From Enterocola sp045643245 (lineage in GTDB: Bacteria; Bacteroidota; Bacteroidia; Bacteroidales; Paludibacteraceae), in assembly GCA_045643245.1 (NCBI GenBank), contig JAZUKL010000005.1:8365-72364 (forward strand): a stretch of 64,000 nucleotides of DNA. Reading direction: 5' to 3'. Shown here one piece after another: positions 1-8,609 of this stretch. Made by a program: the position numbers and the translations under genes. The notes beneath the pieces are model-generated. The model was given only the letters and a program-made list of their open reading frames with translations, was not told the DNA's origin and did no database searches. Every line of letters begins with the position of its first letter. The stretch's first letter is position 1.

Positions 1-2
1 AC

Positions 3-224
3 CTTGACAAGATGTTATATGAGGATGCCAAGAAGGAGTTTAACCTTATTGCCCGCACCGGTTTTGGCACTGACGGCGGCGATGAGGAGAAACTGAAAGA
101 CTTTGAAAACGTACGAGGCAAATTTGAAAGCAACCCGTTTGTTACTGAAGTCAAGGCTCATATAAAAAGAAAGAGTGCTCTTGGGCAGGAACTTATAGAC
201 AGAATTAAAGACATTGAATCTTGA
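3..224 (+). CDS. C-terminal end of a DUF4954-like protein (5' truncated by window)
   Basis: The reading frame is open from the first bases of the window, so this is the tail of a longer gene; the ATG at 12 is internal. About 73 residues are visible, hydrophilic and mostly helical, with a Gly/Asp stretch (RTGFGTDGGDEE) followed by an acidic-basic segment and FESNPFV. This resembles what I recall of the end of DUF4954, a roughly 680-residue Bacteroidota family of unknown function with a left-handed beta-helix-like body, but that is from memory. No catalytic residue can be assigned from this fragment. The stop TGA at 222-224 overlaps the next gene's TTG start, which implies co-transcription with the methyltransferase. 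Confidence 0.5.
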   Translation, partial: LDKMLYEDAKKEFNLIARTGFGTDGGDEEKLKDFENVRGKFESNPFVTEVKAHIKRKSALGQELIDRIKDIES

Positions 225-1006
225 ACCGCACCATTTGTTTTAGGATAAAGAGTTTTATCAGGTATTGGCTTACAGCCAAACCAAGAGGTGGATTTGGTGT
301 TCACTCTCCTTTTGCATATCATTTTATCACCAATGTTTTGGAAGAGGATATGCCCTACTACGCATATAATGAGGTGGAACAGATACGTTCCCTGCTGCTC
401 AGCAACAAACAGACAATCAGCGTAACTGACTACGGAACAGGACCTTCATGCAAGAAAAGGGTTTGTGACATTGCACGCAATTCACTTAAAGACAAACGGC
501 TCTCCCAACTTATATTCAGAATAGCGGTTTTCAGCAAGGCTCAAAACATTCTGGAACTTGGGACATCGCTTGGCATCACCACACTATATCTTGCAAAAAG
601 CAATCCCAAGGCTACGGTAAAATCCCTTGAAGGATGCCCACAAACGGCAGAAGTGGCAAAAATGGTGATGAAGACGGCATCGGTGGGGAACGCTGAAATA
701 ATAGTAGGCAACATTGACAACACCTTGTCTGAAACACTTAGGACATTCAGCACATTAGACCTTGTGTTTTTTGACGCAAATCATAGGAAGGAACCTACTT
801 TGAACTATTTTAAGGCATGTCTGCCATACGTTACTGACAAGACCGTCTTTATTTTTGATGACATTAACCATTCACAGCAGATGAGTGAGGCATGGGAAGA
901 GATAAAGCGGAATGATTCGGTCAAGGTTACAATTGACATTTATTCAATGGGAATTGTTTTTTTTAACAAATCCCTGCAAAAAGAGGACTATAAAATTCAT
1001 TTCTGA
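221..1006 (+). CDS. Class I SAM-dependent methyltransferase
   Basis: 261 residues. The Rossmann motif I (LELGTSLGITTLYLA) lies at about residues 110-124, followed by an acidic residue in SLEG where the SAM ribose would bind and a DLVFFDANH motif IV near residue 185. This layout is that of O-methyltransferase-like enzymes. The N-terminal section (LTAKPRGGFGVHSPFAYHF) is typical of a Bacteroidota-specific subgroup. The substrate cannot be read from the sequence. The start is TTG at 221 inside the stop of the preceding gene (TTGA overlap); no ATG lies near the conserved N-terminus, so this rare start is the best choice. It is followed one base later by the cobalamin adenosyltransferase, probably in one transcript. 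Confidence 0.8.
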   Translation: MNRTICFRIKSFIRYWLTAKPRGGFGVHSPFAYHFITNVLEEDMPYYAYNEVEQIRSLLLSNKQTISVTDYGTGPSCKKRVCDIARNSLKDKRLSQLIFRIAVFSKAQNILELGTSLGITTLYLAKSNPKATVKSLEGCPQTAEVAKMVMKTASVGNAEIIVGNIDNTLSETLRTFSTLDLVFFDANHRKEPTLNYFKACLPYVTDKTVFIFDDINHSQQMSEAWEEIKRNDSVKVTIDIYSMGIVFFNKSLQKEDYKIHF

Positions 1007-1007
1007 T

Positions 1008-1508
1008 ATGAAAATCTATACTAAAACCGGCGATACAGGAACAACTTCCCTTATTGGTGGGAAAAGGGTGAGCAAATGTGACGGGCATTTGGAGGTTTAC
1101 GGCACGCTTGATGAGTTGAGCAGTTTCATTGGTTTGCTTAAAAATGACGCTGAAATTTGCGAATACTCAGACGAATTGAACAAAATTCAACAAATTTTAA
1201 CAAAGATTAACATTTGCTTTGCCTGCCCCGATACTGAGAGCGAAAAAAAGTATGAATTTGAGCAATCTGACACAGAATGGATAGAGAAAAAAATAGATGA
1301 AATCAGTGCGAATTTACCTCCGATTGACAAATTCCTTATACCTGGAACAAACAGTGCCAATGCCTTGGCAAACATTTGCAGAACAATATGCCGCAGGGCG
1401 GAAAGAAACGCCTATAAAATACAAATGTCTGAAAATCAGCAAAAAGCAGCAGTATTTTTGAATCGTTTGAGCGATTATTTCTTTGTTTTGGGAAGAAAAA
1501 TCGAATAA
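1008..1508 (+). CDS. PduO-type cob(I)alamin adenosyltransferase
   Basis: 166 residues. It transfers the 5'-deoxyadenosyl group of ATP to reduced cobalamin, giving coenzyme B12, used for example by methylmalonyl-CoA mutase. The N-terminus KIYTKTGDTGTTSL is the ATP-binding signature of the PduO/MMAB family. The C-terminal RRAERN and NRLSDYFFVLGR helices are the conserved trimer and cobalamin-contact region. The ATG at 1008 was chosen because the signature begins directly after it, and because an upstream in-frame ATG at 912 would overlap the methyltransferase by 95 bases. The gene follows the methyltransferase stop by one base. No cobalamin riboswitch-like leader is possible with this spacing. 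Confidence 0.92.
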   Translation: MKIYTKTGDTGTTSLIGGKRVSKCDGHLEVYGTLDELSSFIGLLKNDAEICEYSDELNKIQQILTKINICFACPDTESEKKYEFEQSDTEWIEKKIDEISANLPPIDKFLIPGTNSANALANICRTICRRAERNAYKIQMSENQQKAAVFLNRLSDYFFVLGRKIE

Positions 1509-1533
1509 TAAATTCAAAAATAACATCTTAGAG

Positions 1534-1563
1534 TTGTTTGATATAAAAAATTAATTACCTTTG
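1534..1563 (+). promoter_or_regulatory. Bacteroidota-type promoter of the DUF2795 gene
   Basis: A TAccTTTG box (1556-1563) matches the Bacteroidota -7 consensus TAnnTTTG, with a TTG at 1534-1536 after a 19-base spacer as the -33 element. Transcription would begin near 1568, leaving a leader of about 50 bases that is almost all A and T. Confidence 0.6.
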
Positions 1564-1616
1564 CACGCTGAAATAAAAAAAATACACAAAGATAATTTTT
1601 AAATATTTTTAACATT

Positions 1617-1838
1617 ATGTATTGGACATTGGAATTGGCATCAAAGCTTGAAGACGCACCTTGGCCAGCCACAAAAGATGAGTTGATTGACTACGCAATG
1701 CGTTCTGGAGCACCTCTGGAGGTTATTGAGAACCTTCAAGAGATAGAAGATGAAGGTGATGTTTATGAAACAATTGAGGATGTTTGGCCTGATTATCCAA
1801 GTAAGGAGGATTTCTTCTTTAATGAGGACGAATATTAA
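1617..1838 (+). CDS. Small DUF2795-family protein
   Basis: 73 residues, strongly acidic at the C-terminus (ends EDEY). The core WPATKDELIDYA followed by GAPLEVIENLQEI matches DUF2795, a small domain of unknown function in many bacteria. From memory, near-identical proteins occur in Bacteroides next to cobalamin adenosyltransferase genes, and that is the case here. It has no signal peptide or membrane segment, so it is probably cytoplasmic. It has its own promoter box upstream and lies between that box and the porP promoter, so it may be a single-gene transcript. The function is unknown. Confidence 0.8.
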   Translation: MYWTLELASKLEDAPWPATKDELIDYAMRSGAPLEVIENLQEIEDEGDVYETIEDVWPDYPSKEDFFFNEDEY

Positions 1839-1876
1839 AAATTGGTTCAAAAATAGTTTATATAAATAATTTTTTA

Positions 1877-1884
1877 TATCTTTG
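1877..1884 (+). promoter_or_regulatory. Putative promoter -7 box of the porP-gldKLMN operon
   Basis: TAtcTTTG matches the Bacteroidota -7 consensus. The -33 element is weak (TTTA at 1857-1860, spacer 16). The porP ATG lies only 12 bases downstream of the box, so the mRNA leader would be about 6 bases. Confidence 0.5.
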
Positions 1885-1895
1885 CATACTGATTA

Positions 1896-2834
1896 ATGCG
1901 TGTATTACGTTTCACATTGGCTGTTGCAGCAACGGTATTTGCTTTAAACTTAATGGGACAACAGAGCATTGAGTTCAGTCAATATACGCTTAATCTTAAA
2001 GGTTCCAACCCTGCAATGGTGGGGTCTGACGATATGATAAACTTACTTGGCACATTCCGTTCCCAATATGCGGGATTTGAGAATGCTCCAATTACATATT
2101 ACGTTAGTGCGGACCTGGGTTTTAACATAGGGAAGACAAAGCACGGAGCCGGGCTTTCATTCTATGATAACATTGTAGGTTTATACAGATATCAGGATAT
2201 CAATTTAATGTACGCCTACAGAATAGGGCTTAAAACGGGTTATCTTGCTTGTGGAATACTGATTGATTTTTCAACCACCAGCATTGACAAGGAAAAGATG
2301 AAGACCGTAACAAGTGATTATCATGAAGACGGAGACCCTGCAATCAATGGTGCGTGTAATGATTTCAAAATGGATTTAGGTGTTGGAGTCTCTTACTACA
2401 ATCCTAAATGGTATGCCGGAATTTCACTGTTGAACATTCTTCAACCTAAGTATCAGCTTACGGAAAAAGTGTTCTTCAAGAAAAAAATGAACATGAAATT
2501 CATAGGCGGATACAATTTTTCATTTAATAATCCGTTATACAAACTAAAAACCTACGCATCAGTGAACACTGACTTTGTAACCTGGACAGGACAAATAGGT
2601 GCCAACATTGAATATAAAGAGAGCTATTGGGGTGGATTGGCGTACAGAATTGACGGAGCGGTTGTTTTTATGGCGGGTGTGAGAGTGTTGAACGGGCTTG
2701 TAATAGGTTACTCTTTTGATCTTCCAACTTCAAAACTGATTAAATCGGCAGGATGCCATGAGGTTTTGATTTCGTACAGTTTTAACGTGGATTTGTCAAA
2801 AAAGAACAAATATAAAAGTATCAGATACTTATAA
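1896..2834 (+). CDS. porP: T9SS outer-membrane protein, PorP/SprF family
   Basis: 312 residues with a signal peptide (about residues 1-21, ending before QQSIEFSQY). The first strand after cleavage, FSQYTLNLKGSNPAMVGS, is the hallmark of the PorP/SprF family. The rest alternates hydrophobic and polar residues, as in a beta-barrel, and contains the Y/F/G-rich strands of this family. It sits 10 bases upstream of gldK, reproducing the porP-porK-L-M-N order of Porphyromonas. PorP-type proteins are outer-membrane partners of the type IX machinery, thought to anchor or hand over substrates. The ATG at 1896 is the only start that gives a complete signal peptide. Confidence 0.9.
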   Translation: MRVLRFTLAVAATVFALNLMGQQSIEFSQYTLNLKGSNPAMVGSDDMINLLGTFRSQYAGFENAPITYYVSADLGFNIGKTKHGAGLSFYDNIVGLYRYQDINLMYAYRIGLKTGYLACGILIDFSTTSIDKEKMKTVTSDYHEDGDPAINGACNDFKMDLGVGVSYYNPKWYAGISLLNILQPKYQLTEKVFFKKKMNMKFIGGYNFSFNNPLYKLKTYASVNTDFVTWTGQIGANIEYKESYWGGLAYRIDGAVVFMAGVRVLNGLVIGYSFDLPTSKLIKSAGCHEVLISYSFNVDLSKKNKYKSIRYL

Positions 2835-2844
2835 TTAAAGAAAA

Positions 2845-4326
2845 ATGAAAAAATTACCACTATTAATTATCGCGGCTGTAGCACTTCTTACAAGCTGCGG
2901 AAACAATGGAAGCGGTGAATTGGTTGGAGTTGGAGGTTCATCTTGGAGAGAACCTAATCCATACGGAATGGTTTATGTAAGACAAGGGTCATTTACAATG
3001 GGTGCAAATGACCAAGATGCCAACTGGGCTGCAACTTCTGGTCAAAAGATTGTATCAATGGATGCATTCTGGATGGATGAAACTGAAATTACAAACAGAG
3101 AGTACAAACAGTTTGTATATTGGGTAAAGGATTCCATTGCTCTTGAAAAACTTGTTTATGCCACAGGCGAAGACGGTGATTACACTGAAAAGGACAGAAA
3201 ATCAAAAGATGTCCTATATAAAATAGGTAACCGTCCTAATGACAAGGAGAAAGAGAACATTGAAAGGCTTCCAAAACTTAACTGGTCAGAAAAAATTCCT
3301 TGGGAAAAGCCAAAAACAGAAGAAGAGGCTATAGCTATAGACTCTATGTTCTATTCTGATGAGGAGTCAATCTCATTCTCAAGAGAGATAAACGGACAGA
3401 TACTGAATTATAAGTATCGTTGGATAGATTATAATCAAGCCGCCGCTAAAAGAAACAAATTTGATTTCAATACCGGTTCTTACCACAGTGACTTGTCAAA
3501 ACTTGGGAACGGACAAGACAGCGCTGACTGCATGATTAAGAAAGATACCGCATACATAGATGCAGAAACAGGACACATTGTTAACCAAACCAAGTTTGTT
3601 GAACTGAAATCACGTAGGGACTTCATCAACTCCCGCATTATAAATGTATATCCTGACACACTTTGCTGGATTAGAGACTTCACCTATTCTTATAATGAGC
3701 CTTACACAAAAATGTATTTCCATCATGACGGCTACGGAGAATATCCTGTAGTTGGTGTAAGTTGGGAACAGGCAACGGCATTCTGTCATTGGCGTACAAC
3801 ATACTTCAACAATGCCCAAATCAAGAACCGTCAACCTATTGTACAAGACTACAGACTTCCTACAGAATCAGAGTGGGAATATGCTGCAAGAGGTGGCAGA
3901 AACCTTTCAATGTATCCTTGGGGCGGTGAATATATAAGAACAGCAAAGGGTTGTTTCCTTGCAAACTTCAAGCCTCAACACGGCAACTATGTTGCTGACG
4001 GTTGGATGGTGGCGGCAAAGGTAGGCTCTTTCCCTCCAAATGACTTTGGTCTGTATGATATGGCAGGAAATGTGGCTGAGTGGACATCGTCAGCATTCCA
4101 TGAGTCAAACTACAGCTTTGTAAATGACCTTAATCCAAGTTATAACTACAATTCACGTGCAACTGATGCTGAAATCATGAAGCGTAAAGTTGTAAGAGGC
4201 GGTTCTTGGAAAGATATAGGCTACTTCCTACAATGTGCTACACGTACATACGAGTATCAGACTGAAAGCAAGTCATTTATAGGATTCCGTTGCGTACGTA
4301 GTGTTATAGCGGCAAACAATTATTAA
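2845..4326 (+). CDS. gldK: T9SS ring lipoprotein GldK (PorK)
   Basis: 493 residues. A lipoprotein signal ends at Cys18 (LLTSC lipobox). The mature part is a formylglycine-generating-enzyme-like (FGE-sulfatase) domain. Its marker segments are visible: GMVYVRQGSFTMGAND near residue 40, FWMDETEITNREY near residue 75, VVGVSWEQATAFCHW near residue 300, DYRLPTESEWEYAARGG near residue 335, GLYDMAGNVAEWTSS near residue 400, and VVRGGSWKD near residue 450. GldK/PorK uses this fold structurally; with GldN it forms the large periplasmic ring under the outer membrane. A long charged insertion (about residues 110-220) separates the first and second halves. It is followed by gldL after 45 bases. Confidence 0.95.
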   Translation: MKKLPLLIIAAVALLTSCGNNGSGELVGVGGSSWREPNPYGMVYVRQGSFTMGANDQDANWAATSGQKIVSMDAFWMDETEITNREYKQFVYWVKDSIALEKLVYATGEDGDYTEKDRKSKDVLYKIGNRPNDKEKENIERLPKLNWSEKIPWEKPKTEEEAIAIDSMFYSDEESISFSREINGQILNYKYRWIDYNQAAAKRNKFDFNTGSYHSDLSKLGNGQDSADCMIKKDTAYIDAETGHIVNQTKFVELKSRRDFINSRIINVYPDTLCWIRDFTYSYNEPYTKMYFHHDGYGEYPVVGVSWEQATAFCHWRTTYFNNAQIKNRQPIVQDYRLPTESEWEYAARGGRNLSMYPWGGEYIRTAKGCFLANFKPQHGNYVADGWMVAAKVGSFPPNDFGLYDMAGNVAEWTSSAFHESNYSFVNDLNPSYNYNSRATDAEIMKRKVVRGGSWKDIGYFLQCATRTYEYQTESKSFIGFRCVRSVIAANNY

Positions 4327-4371
4327 TGGAGAAACAATAATAAAAATAACTAACTTTAAAATTTCAAAACA

Positions 4372-5205
4372 ATGGCAAATTTCTTTTCAACTCCAAAAGG
4401 CAAAAGGATTACAGGCTATGCATACGGTTTAGGTGCATCAGTTGTAATTATTGGTGCGTTATTCAAAATTCAGCACTATCCCGGTGCAGGTGTAATGCTT
4501 ATGATAGGTATGTTTATTGAGGCATGCTTGTTTGCAATTTCAGCATTTGAGGACCCACATCCAGAGTATCACTGGGACAAAGTATTCCCACAACTTTCAA
4601 ACGGAGAAGGCGAGCCTATTCTTGGAGGTGGAATTGCCTCTGCTCCTGCAGCAAAGGGAGGTAACTCTATTGATGACATTGCTAAAGCAGGCAAGCTTTC
4701 TGAAAGTGACGTTCAAAGACTTAATGAGGGTATCAAGAAACTTTCAGAATCTGCCGCTCAAATAGGTGACATTACAGCAGCAGTTTCTGCATCAAGCAAT
4801 TATGCTAAGGCTATGAACAACGCTTCTGATTCAATTGCAGCATTCGCAGCAACTCAGGCATCACTTAAGACATCATCTGACTCACTGTTTGCATCTTATA
4901 AGACAGTTGCTGAGAGCATGGGTAATGTGGCAACTGACGCTCAAGGTTATATGCGTGAGATGCAAGGTATTACAAGAAACCTTTCTTCAATAAACGCAAG
5001 TTATGAAATGCAGGTTAAGTCACTTACTGAACAAGCTGACATTGTAACATCTGTAAATGACAACTTGAAGAAAGTTCAAGAGGCTATGAATGAGGCTGCA
5101 TTTGAAACTGCTTCATTCAAGGATCAAACAACAAAGCTTGCACAACAAGTAAGCAGTTTGAACAATGTTTACGGCAATATGCTTAGTGCATTTAACGCCA
5201 GATAA
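4372..5205 (+). CDS. gldL: T9SS motor protein GldL (PorL)
   Basis: 277 residues. Two N-terminal transmembrane helices (about 15-31 and 38-58) are joined by a short periplasmic turn (QHYPGAG). The second helix carries Glu50, with Glu60 at its end; an acidic residue in this helix is essential for proton-driven rotation in GldL homologues. Lys32 sits at the end of helix 1. The remaining 200 residues are a Ser/Ala/Gln-rich coiled coil facing the cytoplasm. GldL forms a pentamer around a GldM dimer and uses the proton motive force to power secretion and gliding. It lies between gldK and gldM. Confidence 0.95.
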   Translation: MANFFSTPKGKRITGYAYGLGASVVIIGALFKIQHYPGAGVMLMIGMFIEACLFAISAFEDPHPEYHWDKVFPQLSNGEGEPILGGGIASAPAAKGGNSIDDIAKAGKLSESDVQRLNEGIKKLSESAAQIGDITAAVSASSNYAKAMNNASDSIAAFAATQASLKTSSDSLFASYKTVAESMGNVATDAQGYMREMQGITRNLSSINASYEMQVKSLTEQADIVTSVNDNLKKVQEAMNEAAFETASFKDQTTKLAQQVSSLNNVYGNMLSAFNAR

Positions 5206-5254
5206 ACAGAGAAAGTTCAAAACAAAATTTAACTAACAATTAAAAAAACAACTT

Positions 5255-6883
5255 ATGAGTGCAACTAATTGTCCCGAAACCCCGAGACAGCGAATGATAA
5301 GTATGATGTACCTGGTTTACACCGCATTGCTGGCGTTAAACGTATCTACTGACGTACTGAACGGCTTTTCTGTGGTTCAGAAAAGTTTGAGACAGTCAAT
5401 TGTCAGTACAGAGGGCATCAACAACAGTCTTATGGTTGAATTTGAGAACAGCATGACACAGAACCCTGTGAAAGTTGGTCCTCAATACAACAAAGCGTTG
5501 GCGGTAAGAGCCAAATCAGATGCTCTATACAACCAGATAGAGCAAATGAAAATTGCAATAATCCGTGAATGTGACGGTTTGGACCCTAATAAGGTTCCTG
5601 ATGACAGTGTAAAAGTTGAGAAACTTAATGCACGTGACAACCTTGACAAGTCATACCAAATTGCCGTCTATAAAGATGGTATTGAGGGTGCCGGTATAGG
5701 ATATGCATTAAAGGATAGCATTGATTCCTTTGCAAATTATATGGCGGCAATTGCTGAAGGCGACACCGCAACTAAAGTTCCTAAAGACACTGCCCTAATT
5801 GCAACTATCAGACATAACTTTGATACATCAGAGCAACCTAATCCACAAGAGCCTACAGAAATGCAGCCTTGGATTATCAGAACATTTGAGCACATGCCTG
5901 CCATTGCGGCAATGACACTTTTAACTCAGTATCAACAGTCTGTCCGCAACACAGAAGCAGACATTATCCGTTATCTGCAAAGTGCAACTGACGCAGGTGA
6001 CTTCCGTGTAAACAAAATTACTGCTGAAGTTATTCCTGTATCTTCATACGTTACAAGAGGTAGTCAATATCAGGCAAGAATAATTCTTGCTGCCGTTGAC
6101 TCAACAAAACGTCCGAAAATTACAGTAAACGGCACTGTAATAGAAGGAGAAGATTATGTTGTAAGTTGTAACAGTGTAGGTTCTTTTGATGTTGCCGGTT
6201 CTATTGAACTTCCAAGAGCAGACGGTTCAATCAGCACATATCAATTTGCTTCAAACTACATAGTAGGTGAACCTACCGCTATTATTTCAGCTGATAAGAT
6301 GAATGTGCTTTATGCAGGTATTGAGAACCCTATAAGCGTTTCTGTTCCAGGTGTTCCAACACAGAACATATCAATTTCAGCAACAAACCAACGTTCTCTT
6401 GTTAAGAAAGGTAGCGGTTGGGTAATAATTCCAAGCAAGGTTGGTGAGGAATGTAAGATTTCCGTAAGTATGAAGAATGCTGACGGCAGAATGCAGTCAG
6501 TGGGAGCAAAACCATTCCGTGTAAAACAACTTCCACCTCCTGCAGGATTCATTGCCTACAAGGATAACGGTGTAACCACTAAGTATTGGGGAGGCAAACC
6601 AATAGCAAAGGCAAGTCTTATGAGTGCAGTTGGTGTTCAAGCAGAACTTCAAGATGCAGATATAGAGGCAAAATATTCAGTTCTTGGATTCCAAATGAAA
6701 GTTGTTGATACAATGGGTAACTGGAAATATGAGGACTCAAACGGCACATCATTCACAGAAAAACAGAAAGACCTTATGAGAAAGATGGGTAAGGGAAAGA
6801 CATTCCTTATTTCAAGAATCAGAGCAAAAGGTCCTGATGGCATTGAGCGTGTTCTGCCAACTATAGAAGTAACTATAAACTAA
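5255..6883 (+). CDS. gldM: T9SS motor shaft protein GldM (PorM)
   Basis: 542 residues. After the short conserved N-terminus CPETPRQRMISMMYLVYTA, a single transmembrane helix (about residues 15-34) inserts into the GldL pentamer. The long periplasmic part would be the four stacked domains (D1-D4) known for GldM: a helical D1 (about 40-225) and then beta-rich Ig-like domains to the end. GldM transmits motor rotation across the periplasm to the GldK/GldN ring. It follows gldL by 49 bases and precedes gldN by 13. The length is in the family's usual range. Confidence 0.95.
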   Translation: MSATNCPETPRQRMISMMYLVYTALLALNVSTDVLNGFSVVQKSLRQSIVSTEGINNSLMVEFENSMTQNPVKVGPQYNKALAVRAKSDALYNQIEQMKIAIIRECDGLDPNKVPDDSVKVEKLNARDNLDKSYQIAVYKDGIEGAGIGYALKDSIDSFANYMAAIAEGDTATKVPKDTALIATIRHNFDTSEQPNPQEPTEMQPWIIRTFEHMPAIAAMTLLTQYQQSVRNTEADIIRYLQSATDAGDFRVNKITAEVIPVSSYVTRGSQYQARIILAAVDSTKRPKITVNGTVIEGEDYVVSCNSVGSFDVAGSIELPRADGSISTYQFASNYIVGEPTAIISADKMNVLYAGIENPISVSVPGVPTQNISISATNQRSLVKKGSGWVIIPSKVGEECKISVSMKNADGRMQSVGAKPFRVKQLPPPAGFIAYKDNGVTTKYWGGKPIAKASLMSAVGVQAELQDADIEAKYSVLGFQMKVVDTMGNWKYEDSNGTSFTEKQKDLMRKMGKGKTFLISRIRAKGPDGIERVLPTIEVTIN

Positions 6884-6896
6884 TAGACCATTTTAT

Positions 6897-7781
6897 ATGA
6901 AATCAATAAACAGAAGACTAATTGTTGGATTGTTGGCGTTAATGTCACTTCCTATTGCCGCACAAGAACAGGAAAACTCTTTTTTTGACGGCAATGGAGG
7001 TACGGTTGAATCAAGTATGCCAACAAGTATAGACCTTTCAGAGAGGAAGCCTATTCTGTACAACAACCCACGTACTGATGATATTTATTGGCAAACAACC
7101 ATCTACAGAGTAATTGACCTACGTGAAAAGATAAATTTCCCGCTCTATTTCCCTGAAGTGGCGGGAGATAACAGAGAAAGTCTATTTACAACAATCTTCC
7201 GTCTTTTTGAAGCTGGCAAGATTAAGTGCTACGATTATGAGGCAGAGCGTGAAATATTCAACGATGTTACTGAAATAAAGTTTAATGACTTTGTTGAAAA
7301 GTACAGAGTAATGGTGACTTATGACCTTGATTCAGTTTCAGGCGATACACTTGGTTCCGTAATAAATGAAGTGGACATACCAAATAAGGAGGTTGTCAAG
7401 TACTACCTTAAGGAGGTTTGGTATTTTGACAAGAACAACTCCACATTCAATGTAAGAATTATGGCTATTTGTCCAAAGATTTATCAAATGAACGATGACG
7501 GTGTAATGGAAGGAAGTCCTATGTTCTGGGTGCCATTTGATGCACTGAGACCATATCTTGCACAGAAAGAAGTACTTCTTACAGACCGCAACAACGGAGC
7601 ACGTGAAACATTGGATGACCTGTTCATCAAACGTAAGTTCGGCAGTTATATTTTCAAGGAGTCTAATATCAGAAACAGAAACCTTTTGGAATATAATATT
7701 AACGTAGAAGAAGCACATAAAGAACAGGCACTTATTAAAAATAATCTGATAAATTTCGAGCAGGATCTTTGGGAATATTAA
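6897..7781 (+). CDS. gldN: T9SS ring protein GldN (PorN)
   Basis: 294 residues with a signal peptide (about 1-22, ending IAAQ). Recognisable GldN features are DDIYWQTTIYRVIDLREKIN near residue 60, YFPEVAGDNRESLFTTIFRL near residue 80, and the C-terminal EAHKEQALIKNNLINFEQDLWEY. GldN binds GldK to build the periplasmic ring and contacts the tip of GldM. It is the last gene of the porP-gldKLMN operon and is followed by a strong hairpin terminator at 7804. A large antisense open frame lies inside it (7338-7718) but looks like a shadow. Confidence 0.94.
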   Translation: MKSINRRLIVGLLALMSLPIAAQEQENSFFDGNGGTVESSMPTSIDLSERKPILYNNPRTDDIYWQTTIYRVIDLREKINFPLYFPEVAGDNRESLFTTIFRLFEAGKIKCYDYEAEREIFNDVTEIKFNDFVEKYRVMVTYDLDSVSGDTLGSVINEVDIPNKEVVKYYLKEVWYFDKNNSTFNVRIMAICPKIYQMNDDGVMEGSPMFWVPFDALRPYLAQKEVLLTDRNNGARETLDDLFIKRKFGSYIFKESNIRNRNLLEYNINVEEAHKEQALIKNNLINFEQDLWEY

Positions 7782-7803
7782 TATATTTCATAAAAAACAA
7801 AAG

Positions 7804-7838
7804 AAAAGCCGAAGGTATTTTTATCTTCGGCTTTTTTT
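7804..7838 (+). terminator. Rho-independent terminator after gldN
   Basis: A perfect 11-bp stem pairs AAAAGCCGAAG (7804-7814) with CTTCGGCTTTT (7825-7835), with a 10-base loop, and runs into a T tract. It closes the porP-gldKLMN transcript. Confidence 0.9.
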
Positions 7839-7905
7839 TAGTAAATTCGCACGTTATTTTGGATTATAGTGTCCAATAAAAAGAAACTGATTCCGTTATA
7901 CTTAT

Positions 7906-8604
7906 ATGAAAGAGTTGAATCATACAAAAATAGTGCTTACCACTATATTGTTTGCGTTTGCCGTCATAAATGCAAAAGCGGAATACAATCATGAATTGGG
8001 TATTACCGGAGGTATCTCATCATACCTTGGCGATGCCAATTTCAAAACTCCATTTTGGAGGCCTAAAATGGCTGTAGGCGGTTTATACCGCTATAACATT
8101 GACACCCGATGGGCTATCAAACTCAGTGCCATGTACGCCCAAGCGGAAGGTGACACAAGGGATTTCGGCTATAGTTATCCAAAAGTTGAATATGCAACCT
8201 TCAAAAGGAGTTATGTTGACGCATCGCTGAGTGCGGAGTTTAACTTTTTTGATTTAGGTATTGGAAAGTATCAAAGAGGAATGTATAGAGTATCTCCATA
8301 TATTCTTGTGGGAGTGGGACTTACCGTTTACAACAATATGCTTGAGGGAAAAAATATGTACCGGTTCAGCATTCCCGTAGGCATCGGGGCAAAATGGAAA
8401 ATAAACAAAAGATGGACTCTTGGTTTGGAATGGACAATACACAAACTGTTTGCTGATGACTTTGACGTAACTGACTCCTCAAACAGGATTCTTGACAACC
8501 CTTATGGCACAACAAAAAACGGATTCTTTGATACTGACTGGTACATGATTTGCAATCTTTATATAACAATAAACCTATTTGACCCTAACAGATTCTGTAG
8601 ATAA
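7906..8604 (+). CDS. porG: T9SS-associated outer-membrane protein PorG (DUF6089)
   Basis: 232 residues. A signal peptide (about 1-24, ending INAKA) precedes an eight-strand-type barrel. The start of the mature protein, ELGITGGISSYLGDANF, and the RWAIKLSAMYAQAEGD strand are typical of DUF6089. PorG of Porphyromonas is an integral outer-membrane protein that associates with the PorK/PorN ring. From memory its gene lies directly before uppS and bamA there, and the same order occurs here, which supports the call. The uppS start follows after five bases. The gene begins about 70 bases after the gldN terminator; its own promoter is not obvious (a TAaaTTCG at 7842-7849 has one mismatch). Confidence 0.85.
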   Translation: MKELNHTKIVLTTILFAFAVINAKAEYNHELGITGGISSYLGDANFKTPFWRPKMAVGGLYRYNIDTRWAIKLSAMYAQAEGDTRDFGYSYPKVEYATFKRSYVDASLSAEFNFFDLGIGKYQRGMYRVSPYILVGVGLTVYNNMLEGKNMYRFSIPVGIGAKWKINKRWTLGLEWTIHKLFADDFDVTDSSNRILDNPYGTTKNGFFDTDWYMICNLYITINLFDPNRFCR

Positions 8605-8609
8605 AGTTT

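Noticed and set aside
912..1007. Longer start for the cobalamin adenosyltransferase
   Set aside because: It would overlap the methyltransferase by 95 bases and add a sequence unlike the family; the conserved N-terminus starts at 1008.
1507..1616. Cobalamin riboswitch near the adenosyltransferase
   Set aside because: The spacer on either side is too short or too AT-rich; no B12-box-like sequence was seen.
7338..7718. 126-codon open frame antisense to gldN
   Set aside because: Cys/Val/Phe-rich shadow of a clear gldN with no start-site signal of its own.
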